Shown here piece by piece: positions 7,136-13,003 of a stretch of DNA of 13,003 nucleotides (position 1 is the first letter of the stretch; every line of letters starts with the position of its first letter). This stretch comes from an uncultured Clostridia bacterium (GTDB taxonomy: Bacteria; Bacillota; Clostridia; Christensenellales; Aristaeellaceae), in contig CAMMGP010000012.1 in NCBI GenBank assembly GCA_946496415.1, positions 1 to 13,003 of the forward strand, in the 5' to 3' direction. A program made the translations under genes and the position numbers. The notes beneath the pieces are model-generated. The model did not search any database. It saw only the letters and a program-made list of their open reading frames with translations, and was not told the DNA's origin.

Positions 7136-7172
7136 CAGCATTGTCAATTTATATCTAATAATTTCAATTAAA
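7136..7172 (-). promoter_or_regulatory. Predicted Cascade target (operator) beside the cas5 promoter
   Basis: On the minus strand 7169-7153 reads AATTGAAATTATTAGAT, matching the pseudo-spacer AATTGATATTATTAGAT except at position 7. The 5' flanking triplet (7172-7170) is TTT, close to the usual type I-C PAM TTC but not identical. At the RNA's own locus the flank is AAT, from the handle, so that copy would be ignored. The PAM end lies 2 bp from the -35 box of the cas5 promoter, and the full 34-bp site fills the gap between that box and the -35 box of the divergent RNA promoter. The two matching 18-bp segments (7053-7070 and 7153-7170) are also visible as a direct repeat 100 bp apart. Confidence 0.7.
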
Positions 7173-7174
7173 AG

Positions 7175-7203
7175 TTGACATGCGTAATTTGCTGTGATAT
7201 AAT
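7175..7203 (+). promoter_or_regulatory. Consensus sigma-A promoter of the cas5-cas2 operon
   Basis: TTGACA (7175-7180) and TATAAT (7198-7203) are both perfect, with a 17-bp spacer. They are preceded by CAATTAAAAG, similar to the A/T-rich run before the cas3 promoter. The predicted start is G7210. A promoter this strong would be expected to need repression, which fits the target site just upstream. Confidence 0.93.
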
Positions 7204-7209
7204 ATATCT

Positions 7210-7319
7210 GCCTCCTAAACCAGGAAGGGCGATGGTATAGCTTTCACAGCCAGCTGGGACATAGCTGGTCTTGGAGCGGTGCCCGCCCTTCCGCATAGGA
7301 AAATTCAACGTGAAAGGAG
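7210..7319 (+). promoter_or_regulatory. Structured 5' leader RNA of the cas5-cas2 mRNA
   Basis: The 118-nt untranslated leader can fold into one long compound hairpin. P1 is GGAAGGGCG (7223-7231) with CGCCCTTCC (7284-7292), 9 bp. P2 is GGTA with TGCC (7280-7283). P3 is GCTTT with GGAGC, including two G-U pairs. P4 is CCAGCT (7250-7255) with AGCTGG (7263-7268), 7-nt loop. CTCCT at 7212-7216, next to the predicted mRNA 5' end, is complementary to AGGAG (7315-7319), the cas5 ribosome binding site. A two-codon frame ATG-GTA-TAG starts at 7232 just after an SD-like AGGAAGGG. I do not recognise this as a known riboswitch or leader class. A translational switch or an mRNA-protecting structure is possible; no ligand is suggested. 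Confidence 0.6.
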
Positions 7320-7327
7320 TGAATGCC

Positions 7328-7996
7328 ATGCCGATCTCTCTGGAGGTCTGGGGCGACTATGCCCTCTTCACCCGTCCGGAGATGAAAACGGAGAGAGTGA
7401 GCTATGACGTAATGACGCCGTCGGCCGCTCGCGGATTGATCGAAGCCATCTACTGGCATCCGGGGCTGCGCTGGGTCATCGACCGCATCCACGTCTGCGC
7501 CCCAATCCGCTTTTCCAACCTGCGGCGCAACGAGGTCAAGTCCACCATCTCCGCCCGCGTCGCCCGCACCGCGATGGCGCGCGGCAGGGGCGAGTTGTAC
7601 CTGTGTACATCCGACGACATACAGCAGCGAGCGGCGCTGCTTTTGCGCGACGTGCGCTACGTCATCGAGGCCCACTTCGACATCCTTCCCGAAAAGGCCG
7701 CGCCGGAGGACAACGCGGGGAAATTCCAGGACATCGCCAAGCGCCGCATCCGCAGGGGGCAATTCTACCACCAGCCCTGCTTCGGCTGCCGGGAATTCCC
7801 CGCCCAATTTCGCTGGTGCGACGAATTGCCGCCCTGCCCGGAGGAACTGCGGGGACAGACGCGCGATCTGGGCTGGATGCTCTACGACATGGACTACACC
7901 GACCCCAAGGACGTGAGGCCCCTGTTTTTCCGCGCGAAGTTGGAAAACGGCGTGCTGCACGTGCCGGCGCGGGACAGCGGGGAGGTGCGCGGATGA
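7328..7996 (+). CDS. cas5c: Cas5c (Cas5d/Csd5 family), crRNA-processing Cascade subunit, type I-C
   Basis: In type I-C systems, which lack Cas6, Cas5c cuts pre-crRNA at the base of the repeat hairpin and stays on the 11-nt 5' handle. The 222-aa protein has the usual length and the family N-terminus (ISLEVWGDYALFTRPE, then ERVSYDVMTPSAARGLIEAIYWHP). Tyr42 in the EAIYW segment is the likely counterpart of the catalytic Tyr of Bacillus halodurans Cas5d, and His116 in VIEAHF lies where its Lys/His pair is expected; this assignment is tentative. The glycine-rich KRRIRRGQFYHQPCFGCREF segment is typical of the family. The ATG at 7328 has AAGGAG about 8 nt upstream. The stop overlaps the cas8c start in an ATGA junction. 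It should also process the degenerate repeat of the crRNA-like RNA upstream. Confidence 0.94.
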   Translation: MPISLEVWGDYALFTRPEMKTERVSYDVMTPSAARGLIEAIYWHPGLRWVIDRIHVCAPIRFSNLRRNEVKSTISARVARTAMARGRGELYLCTSDDIQQRAALLLRDVRYVIEAHFDILPEKAAPEDNAGKFQDIAKRRIRRGQFYHQPCFGCREFPAQFRWCDELPPCPEELRGQTRDLGWMLYDMDYTDPKDVRPLFFRAKLENGVLHVPARDSGEVRG

Positions 7997-9738
7997 TTTT
8001 GCAGGCGCTTACAGAGTATTACCGCGCGCTCGAACAGCAGGGAAAGATCGCCGCGCCCGGCTGGGGGCCGGTGAAGGTGTCGTTCGCCCTGTGCATCGGC
8101 GATGACGGAACGCTTCAACAGGCGGTTTCCGTACAGACAGAGCAGGTGCGAGGAAAGAAAACGGTATTGGCTCCGCGCGTCGTCTCCCTTCCCGCCCCGG
8201 TAAAGCGGACGGTGGGCGTGGCCGCCAACTTCCTCTGCGATAATTCCAGTTACATGCTCGGCGTAGACGACAAGGGCAAGCCGGAGAGGACGCGCTTGTG
8301 CTTCGAGGCCTGCAAGGCGCTGCACGAGCAGGCGCTTGATGGCGTCGACTCCCCCGCCGCCCGGGCCGTACTGGCGTTCTTCCGCGCCTGGGTGCCGGAG
8401 AAAGCCCGGGAAAATACTGCCTTGTTAGAGCACCTGGAAGAAATACTCGCGGGCGGCAACCTCGTCTTCCGCACGGAGGAAGGCTTCGTCCACGATGACC
8501 CGGCCGTGCGGCAGGCGTGGGAAGCCTACTACAACACATCCGGGGATGGGCCGCAGGGCGTCTGTTTGGTGACGGGGGAACAAGGGCCGATAGAGAGCGT
8601 CCATCCCGCCATCAAGAACGTGGCCGGCGCGCAGAGCAGCGGCGCGGCATTGGTTTCTTTCAATGCGCCCGCCTTCTGCTCTTACGGAAAGGAGCAGAAC
8701 CTCAACGCGCCCACCGGGAAGTACGCCGCCTTTGCCTACACCGCCGCGCTCAACCATCTCCTCGCCGACCGGGAGCACGTCTACCGCGTGGGCGACGCCA
8801 CCGTGGTCTGCTGGGCAAAGGGCGGCGGCAGCTTCTACCAGTCCCTGTTCGGTTGGGCCGCCATGGGGCAGTCCGAGCCTTCCTACGATGAAAGCGAACT
8901 GCGCGGCATGGTCAAGCGGCTGTGCCGGGGCGAGGCGGTGGATTTTCACGCGGAACGCCTCGACCCCGGGATGGATTTTTACGTTCTCGGCCTCTCGCCC
9001 AACGCCAGCCGCCTCTCGGTGCGCTTCTTCCTGCGCAATACATTTGGCGGCTTTCTGCGCAATGCCGAGGCGCATCAGGAGAGATTGAAGATCGTCCGGC
9101 CCAGTTTTGACAAGTTTGAAGGGCTCCCGCTCTGGAAACTGCTCGGCGAAACGGTGAACCAGAACACCCGCGATAAAGTTCCCGCTCCCGAACTTGCCGG
9201 CGAGGTGGTTCGCGCCATACTCACCGATGCGCGCTATCCGGCCACGCTGCTCAACGGCGCGACGCTGCGCATACGCGCCGAGCGGGAAGTCACCCGGGGC
9301 AGGGCGGCCATCCTCAAGGCGTATTATCTGAAGAATCCCCATCCCGACGTACCGAAGGAGGTTCTGACCGTGGGACTCAATGAAGGAAGCACCCATATCC
9401 CTTACACGCTTGGGCGGGTCTTCTCCGTGCTGGAGGCCATCCAAAGCGCGGCCAACCCAGGCGTCAAGACGACCATCAAAGACAAGTACTTCAATTCAGC
9501 CGCCGCCACGCCGGCCGCCATCTTTCCCCTGCTCATAAGCCTTGCGCAGAAACATCTGAAGAAACTGCGGGGGAGCAATACCGGCCTGGCCATCGCTCTG
9601 GACAAGCAGCTCACCGACCTGCTGAATCGCCTCGGCGAGAACTACCCCACCCGCATGAATCTGCCCCAGCAGGGGGCGTTCCAGTTGGGTTATTACCAGC
9701 AATTACAGGCCCGCTATCAGAAAAAGGAGGAGAACTGA
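7993..9738 (+). CDS. cas8c: Cas8c (Csd1), large Cascade subunit, type I-C
   Basis: Cas8c is the large subunit that reads the PAM and helps to open the target DNA. The 581-aa product has the Csd1 length and recognisable stretches: WGPVKVSFAL (24-33), CDNSSYMLG (82-90), CLVTGEQGPIESVHP (191-205), and a following segment with SFNAPAFCSYGKEQNLNAP (222-240). The start ATG overlaps the cas5c stop by 4 bp, so the two are coupled. The C-terminal 122 residues form a helical small-subunit-like domain that is probably also made as a separate protein from an internal GTG. The cas7 start follows the stop after 1 nt, and its ribosome binding site AAGGAGG lies inside the last cas8c codons. Confidence 0.94.
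   Translation: MILQALTEYYRALEQQGKIAAPGWGPVKVSFALCIGDDGTLQQAVSVQTEQVRGKKTVLAPRVVSLPAPVKRTVGVAANFLCDNSSYMLGVDDKGKPERTRLCFEACKALHEQALDGVDSPAARAVLAFFRAWVPEKARENTALLEHLEEILAGGNLVFRTEEGFVHDDPAVRQAWEAYYNTSGDGPQGVCLVTGEQGPIESVHPAIKNVAGAQSSGAALVSFNAPAFCSYGKEQNLNAPTGKYAAFAYTAALNHLLADREHVYRVGDATVVCWAKGGGSFYQSLFGWAAMGQSEPSYDESELRGMVKRLCRGEAVDFHAERLDPGMDFYVLGLSPNASRLSVRFFLRNTFGGFLRNAEAHQERLKIVRPSFDKFEGLPLWKLLGETVNQNTRDKVPAPELAGEVVRAILTDARYPATLLNGATLRIRAEREVTRGRAAILKAYYLKNPHPDVPKEVLTVGLNEGSTHIPYTLGRVFSVLEAIQSAANPGVKTTIKDKYFNSAAATPAAIFPLLISLAQKHLKKLRGSNTGLAIALDKQLTDLLNRLGENYPTRMNLPQQGAFQLGYYQQLQARYQKKEEN
9370..9738 (+). CDS. cas11c: Cas11c, small Cascade subunit from an internal start in cas8c
   Basis: Within cas8c, in the same frame, a full AAGGAGG (9355-9361) lies 8 nt before a GTG (codon 460 of Cas8c). 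Starting there gives a 122-aa protein that begins (f)M-GLNEGSTHIPYTLGRVFSVLEAIQ, is rich in helix, and ends with Cas8c. Type I-C systems are known to make Cas11c, which lines the non-target strand side of Cascade, from an internal start at this place in cas8c. A nearby ATG at 9380 is out of frame and cannot serve. The ribosome binding site falls in a coding stretch, so its perfect match is unlikely to be chance. Confidence 0.85.
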   Translation: MGLNEGSTHIPYTLGRVFSVLEAIQSAANPGVKTTIKDKYFNSAAATPAAIFPLLISLAQKHLKKLRGSNTGLAIALDKQLTDLLNRLGENYPTRMNLPQQGAFQLGYYQQLQARYQKKEEN

Positions 9739-9739
9739 C

Positions 9740-10666
9740 ATGTCCGAACCCATCAAAAACCGCTATGAATTCGTCATACTCTTCGACGTGGAAAACGGCA
9801 ATCCCAACGGCGATCCCGACGCGGGCAACATGCCGCGCGTAGACCCGGAGACGGGCCTTGGCATCGTCACCGACGTCTGTCTGAAGCGCAAGATCCGCAA
9901 CTATGTAGAGACAGTGAAGGAAGACGCGCCCGGCTACCGCATCTACGTAAAGGACGGCGTGCCGCTCAACCGCAGCGACAACGAAGGTTTCCTCAAGGCC
10001 GGTATCGAGGGCGCCGCCAACTTGAAAAACGACGAATTGAAAAAGAAGATCAAGGCGCAGAAGGAGCAGGGCACGGATGTGGATCGCATCGTGCGCGACT
10101 TTATGTGCAGCAATTTCTTTGACATCCGCACCTTTGGGGCCGTTATGACCACCATGGTCAAGGGCGCGCTCAACTGCGGCCAGGTGCGCGGGCCGGTACA
10201 GATGGGCTTTGCCCGCAGCGTAGAGCCCGTCGTGCCGCAGGATGTCACCATCACCCGCGTGGCTATCACCACCGAGGCGGACGCCGAGGGCAAGGATACC
10301 GAGATGGGGCGCAAGTACATCATCCCCTACGGCCTCTACCGCTGCGAGGGCTATGTATCCGCCAATCTGGCCCGCAAGACGACCGGCTTTTCGCAGGAAG
10401 ATCTGGAGCTTTTGTGGCAGGCGATCCTCAACATGTTTGAAAACGACCGTTCCGCCGCCCGCGGCAAAATGGCCGTGCGCGAACTCATCGTTTTCAAACA
10501 CGACAGCGAACTGGGCTGCGCGCCCGCGTGGAAACTCTTTGACGCGGTGAAGGTCATCCGCAAGAACCCGCAGGACGTCTCTCCTGCCCGCGCTTATAGC
10601 GACTATGCCGTCTCGGTGGACGAGGCCGTTCTTCCTGACGGCATCACCTGCACGCGCATGGGGTGA
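9740..10666 (+). CDS. cas7c: Cas7c (Csd2), Cascade backbone subunit
   Basis: Several copies of Cas7 wrap the spacer part of the crRNA and bend the target strand away at every sixth base. The 308-aa protein shows the Csd2/Csh2 signature: an RRM-like first strand (RYEFVILFDVENGN) followed by NGDPDAGNMPRVDPETG (23-39), then VTDVCLKRKIRNYV. A further family segment is FGAVM...LNCGQVRGPVQMGFARSVEP in the middle. Length and order fit type I-C. The AAGGAGG ribosome binding site lies 9 nt before the ATG, the strongest in the operon, which agrees with the need for many copies of this subunit. Confidence 0.95.
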   Translation: MSEPIKNRYEFVILFDVENGNPNGDPDAGNMPRVDPETGLGIVTDVCLKRKIRNYVETVKEDAPGYRIYVKDGVPLNRSDNEGFLKAGIEGAANLKNDELKKKIKAQKEQGTDVDRIVRDFMCSNFFDIRTFGAVMTTMVKGALNCGQVRGPVQMGFARSVEPVVPQDVTITRVAITTEADAEGKDTEMGRKYIIPYGLYRCEGYVSANLARKTTGFSQEDLELLWQAILNMFENDRSAARGKMAVRELIVFKHDSELGCAPAWKLFDAVKVIRKNPQDVSPARAYSDYAVSVDEAVLPDGITCTRMG

Positions 10667-10668
10667 CG

Positions 10669-11328
10669 ATGTATCGCGACGAAGACCTTCTCCAGCTGTC
10701 CGGCCTGCAGCACTTCGCCTTCTGCCGGAGGCAATGGGCGCTGATTTATGTCGAAGACCAGTGGCAGGAAAACCTGCGCACGGTGGAGGGCGGCCTTTTG
10801 CACCGTCGCGCCCACGATGAGGCCGCCCGCGAGCGCCGCGGCGATACGCTCATCCTTCGCGGCCTCGCCGTCGTTTCCCATACGCTGGGACTGACCGGCA
10901 AGTGCGACGTGGTAGAGTTTCGCGCCGACCCGCAGGGCGTGCCTCTGCGCGGCGAGGAGGGACTGTGGCGCCCTTATCCCGTGGAATACAAGCGCGGCAA
11001 GCCCAAGGAGCACCTTGCCGACGAATTGCAGCTGTGTGCGCAGGCCATGTGTCTGGAAGAGATGCTCTGCTGCGAAGTGCCCACAGGCGCGCTGTTCTAC
11101 GGCGAGCCGCGGCGACGCATGGCGGTAGAGTTTTCTGCGGAGTTGCGTCGGGCCGTCCGCGACGCCTGCGAAGAGATGCGCCAGTATACCCGCCGCGGCT
11201 ATACGCCCAAAGCCAGACCGGGGAAGCACTGCAACGCCTGTTCGCTGAAAGATCTCTGCCTGCCGCAACTCGCCCGACGGGAAAGCGTGGCCAGTTACCT
11301 GCAAAGCGCCCTGGAGGAGACGCCATGA
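10669..11328 (+). CDS. cas4: Cas4 adaptation nuclease (iron-sulfur, PD-(D/E)XK)
   Basis: Cas4 works with Cas1-Cas2 to choose and trim prespacers so that they carry a correct PAM. The 219-aa protein has one N-terminal Cys (Cys19, FAFCRRQW) and three C-terminal ones (Cys188, Cys191, Cys197), which together should hold a 4Fe-4S cluster. The nuclease core shows His45, Asp80 (GKCDVVEF), the Glu106-x-Lys108 pair (PVEYKRGK) and Gln121 (DELQLCAQAM). The ATG at 10669 lies 2 nt after the cas7 stop. A GTG at 10663 would overlap that stop and add two residues, and cannot be excluded. The stop overlaps the cas1 start by 4 bp. Confidence 0.94.
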   Translation: MYRDEDLLQLSGLQHFAFCRRQWALIYVEDQWQENLRTVEGGLLHRRAHDEAARERRGDTLILRGLAVVSHTLGLTGKCDVVEFRADPQGVPLRGEEGLWRPYPVEYKRGKPKEHLADELQLCAQAMCLEEMLCCEVPTGALFYGEPRRRMAVEFSAELRRAVRDACEEMRQYTRRGYTPKARPGKHCNACSLKDLCLPQLARRESVASYLQSALEETP

Positions 11329-12356
11329 GACATCTGCTGAACACACTCTTCGTCACCAGCGAGGATATCTACCTTTCTCTGGACGGGGAAAACGTGGTTG
11401 CCAACCGGGAGCGGCAGGAAGTGGCCCGCTATCCCCTGCATACGCTGAGCGGCATCATCTCGTTTTCCTATCCAGGCGCATCTCCTGCCCTCATGGGCGC
11501 CTGCGCCAGCCGGGACATCTCTCTGGCCTTCTGCACGCCGCGTGGCCGCTTTCTGGCTCGCGTCAACGGGGAAAGTTCTGGAAACGTGCTGTTGCGCCGC
11601 GCCCAGTATCGGGCGGCGGACGATCCCGGGAGTTGTTGTCCCATCGCGCGGAGCATGGTCTTTGGCAAGGTATACAACGCGCGCTGGAGCATCGAACGCA
11701 CCTGTCGGGATCACGCCCTGCGCGTGGACACGGCCGCCCTGGAAGGTGCCTCCGTCCATCTTAAAGGCCTGCTGCCGCAGATCGCAGAGGAGACTTCCAT
11801 GGAAAGCCTGCGCGGCCTGGAGGGCGCGAGCGCCGCGGTCTATTTTGGCGTCTTTGACCAGATGATCCTCGGCGAAAAGCCCCTGTTTGCCTTTGCCTCC
11901 CGCAGCCGTCGGCCGCCGCAGGACGCAGCGAACGCACTCCTGTCTTTCGCTTACAGCCTGCTGGCGCATGACTGCGCGACCGCGTTGGAGAGCGTGGGAT
12001 TGGATGCCTATGTGGGGTTCCTACACCGCGACCGGCCCGGGCGGACGTCCCTGGCGCTGGACTTGATGGAAGAACTGCGCCCCTGCATGGCCGATCGCTT
12101 CGTCCTCACGCTTATCAACAACCGCATGGTGGGCCGCGGCGACTTCGATTTCCGCGAAAACGGCGCGGTATTTCTCAACGACGGGGGACGGCGCACCCTC
12201 CTCAAGCGCTGGCAGGAGCGCAAACAGGAGGTCATTACCCACCCATACCTCAAGGAGAAGCTGGCCTGGGGACTCGTGCCGTACATACAGGCGTTGCTCC
12301 TGGCGCGCACATTGCGTGGCGACCTGGACGGCTATCCGCCGTTTTTATGGAAGTGA
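11325..12356 (+). CDS. cas1: Cas1 integrase of the spacer acquisition complex
   Basis: Cas1 with Cas2 inserts new spacers at the leader end of the array. The 343-aa protein shows the metal-binding triad Glu166 (LRGLEGASAAVYF), His234 (GFLHRDRPG) and Asp246 (SLALDLMEELRP), so the enzyme should be active. The N-terminal beta domain starts MRHLLNTLFVTSEDIYLSLD, typical of the type I-C branch. The ATG lies in an ATGA overlap with cas4. cas2 starts 7 nt after its stop. Confidence 0.96.
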   Translation: MRHLLNTLFVTSEDIYLSLDGENVVANRERQEVARYPLHTLSGIISFSYPGASPALMGACASRDISLAFCTPRGRFLARVNGESSGNVLLRRAQYRAADDPGSCCPIARSMVFGKVYNARWSIERTCRDHALRVDTAALEGASVHLKGLLPQIAEETSMESLRGLEGASAAVYFGVFDQMILGEKPLFAFASRSRRPPQDAANALLSFAYSLLAHDCATALESVGLDAYVGFLHRDRPGRTSLALDLMEELRPCMADRFVLTLINNRMVGRGDFDFRENGAVFLNDGGRRTLLKRWQERKQEVITHPYLKEKLAWGLVPYIQALLLARTLRGDLDGYPPFLWK

Positions 12357-12363
12357 GGCGCGT

Positions 12364-12654
12364 ATGCTGGTTCTCATCACCTATGATGTAAACACCGAAG
12401 ACGCCGCCGGGCGCCGTCGCCTGCGGCAGATCGCAAAGCAGTGTGTCAACTACGGGCAACGGGTGCAAAACTCCGTCTTTGAGTGCCTGCTGGACGCCGC
12501 CCAATGCAAAACGCTCCAGGCAAAACTCCTGACGATCATGGACGCAAAAAAGGACAGCCTGCGATTTTACTATCTGGGCAAGCGGTACGAGAACAAGATC
12601 GAGCACTTTGGCTGCAAACAGACGTACATGCCGGAGGAACCCTTGATATTGTGA
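12364..12654 (+). CDS. cas2: Cas2, structural partner of Cas1
   Basis: This 96-aa ferredoxin-fold protein bridges two Cas1 dimers in the integration complex. It begins MLVLITYDVNTED, with the conserved Asp8 after the first strand, and has RLRQIAKQCVNYGQRVQNSVFE, a strong Cas2 signature. The ATG at 12364 is preceded by GTGAGG overlapping the cas1 stop. It is the last gene of the operon. A 7-bp inverted repeat (12656-12662 with 12692-12698) follows the stop directly but has no T tract. Confidence 0.95.
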   Translation: MLVLITYDVNTEDAAGRRRLRQIAKQCVNYGQRVQNSVFECLLDAAQCKTLQAKLLTIMDAKKDSLRFYYLGKRYENKIEHFGCKQTYMPEEPLIL

Positions 12655-12837
12655 GGTGCGAAGGACAAGCGCGCAGATGTTCTCCGGGAGGTTCGCACTG
12701 AAAAATGTGGAGATAGAGGGAGGTTCAAAGGAGAAAATACGCTTTTGAACGGGAAACAAAGCTGTTTTTGTTGTAATTCGATGCAAAGTTTGGCGATATT
12801 GCTGAGTTCTGCTTTTGAGAACTTGGGGATATTTGCT
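12655..12837 (+). promoter_or_regulatory. CRISPR leader with weak candidate array promoter
   Basis: This A/T-richer, non-coding 183 bp lies between cas2 and the first repeat. It holds three inverted repeats: GTGCGAA with TTCGCAC (12656-12698), GTTCAAAGG with CTTTTGAAC (12723-12750), and AGTTCT with AGAACT (12805-12823). A related motif occurs twice near the array: TTGGCGATATTGCTG (12790-12804) and TTGGGGATATTTGCTG (12823-12838), the second touching the repeat. A modest promoter TTGTAA (12771-12776), 18 bp, GATATT (12795-12800) would start transcription near 12807. The motif nearest the repeat is the natural candidate for recognition by Cas1-Cas2 during integration. Confidence 0.65.
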
Positions 12838-13003
12838 GTCGCTCCCCTCGCGGGGAGCGCGGGTTGAAATCGAGGAATATTGCCTGCCGGGCAGTACACG
12901 GTTTCGTCGCTCCCCTCGCGGGGAGCGCGGGTTGAAATTTTGGACGTCGGGCACCACCCGCGCGTGGTGTAAGTCGCTCCCCTCGCGGGGAGCGCGGGTT
13001 GAA
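12838..13003 (+). CRISPR. Type I-C CRISPR array, leader end (continues beyond the window)
   Basis: Three copies of a 33-bp repeat are seen: 12838-12870, 12906-12938 and 12973-13003 (the last cut by the window edge). They are identical over all visible bases. Each starts GTCGCTCCCC, forms an 8-bp stem (repeat bases 3-10 with 15-22, loop TCGC) and ends CGGGTTGAAAT. Cutting after base 22 leaves an 11-nt handle, as for Cas5c. Spacers are 35 bp (12871-12905) and 34 bp (12939-12972). Lack of repeat decay fits the active leader end. No match of either spacer to the rest of the window was noticed. Targets are unknown. Confidence 0.98.

Noticed and set aside
7053..7170. The 18-bp direct repeats as operators of a protein regulator
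   Set aside because: They are not palindromic, and one copy is positioned exactly after a CRISPR-type handle. Guide and target explain both copies, though a protein site is not formally excluded.
6988..7327. A CreTA-type toxin gene controlled by the crRNA-like RNA
   Set aside because: No small open frame with a ribosome binding site lies downstream of a promoter in this gap except cas5c itself, and the guide target is at the cas5 promoter. Autorepression explains the layout better.
10663..10668. GTG at 10663 as the cas4 start
   Set aside because: It would overlap the cas7 stop and has no ribosome binding site at proper distance. The ATG at 10669 has GGGGTG just upstream and gives a normal N-terminus.

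Overview
The window looks like part of a GC-rich Firmicutes (Clostridia-like) chromosome. The evidence is strong AAGGAGG-type ribosome binding sites, sigma-A promoters (TTGACA-17-TATAAT), an encoded CCA tail on the tRNA, and proteins that read like clostridial families. Genus and species cannot be told from the sequence alone.

Left part (1-4640), all on the minus strand. It holds a marR-type regulator gene (4037-4462), then two overlapping genes for the halves of an asymmetric heterodimeric ABC exporter (2222-3967 and 295-2232), then hairpins, then an independent tRNA-Arg(CCG) unit with its own promoter and terminator (7-175). Two palindromes flank the -10-like box in front of marR, which suggests autoregulation.

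Right part (4713-13003), plus strand. It is a complete type I-C CRISPR-Cas locus in canonical order: cas3, cas5c, cas8c (with an internal start for the small subunit cas11c), cas7c, cas4, cas1, cas2, leader, and the start of a CRISPR array (33-bp repeats, 34-35-bp spacers) that runs off the window. cas3 has its own consensus promoter. cas5 to cas2 form a second, tightly coupled operon with another consensus promoter.

The most interesting stretch is the 340 bp between cas3 and cas5c. On the minus strand it carries a complete small transcription unit: a TTGACC-17-TAAAAT promoter; a predicted start at the first base of a 25-nt degenerate CRISPR repeat (short hairpin plus an 11-nt handle matching the array handle at 10 of 11 bases); a 34-nt pseudo-spacer; and an intrinsic terminator hairpin placed where the next repeat hairpin would lie. 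The first 17 nt of the pseudo-spacer match, at 16 positions, a site directly beside the -35 box of the cas5-cas2 promoter. The layout predicts a CreR-like guide RNA by which Cascade represses its own operon. CreR-type autorepression is known for some other CRISPR types; I do not recall it being described for type I-C.

A second unexplained element follows. The 5' leader of the cas5-cas2 mRNA (7210-7327) folds into a long compound hairpin, and its first bases are complementary to the cas5 ribosome binding site.
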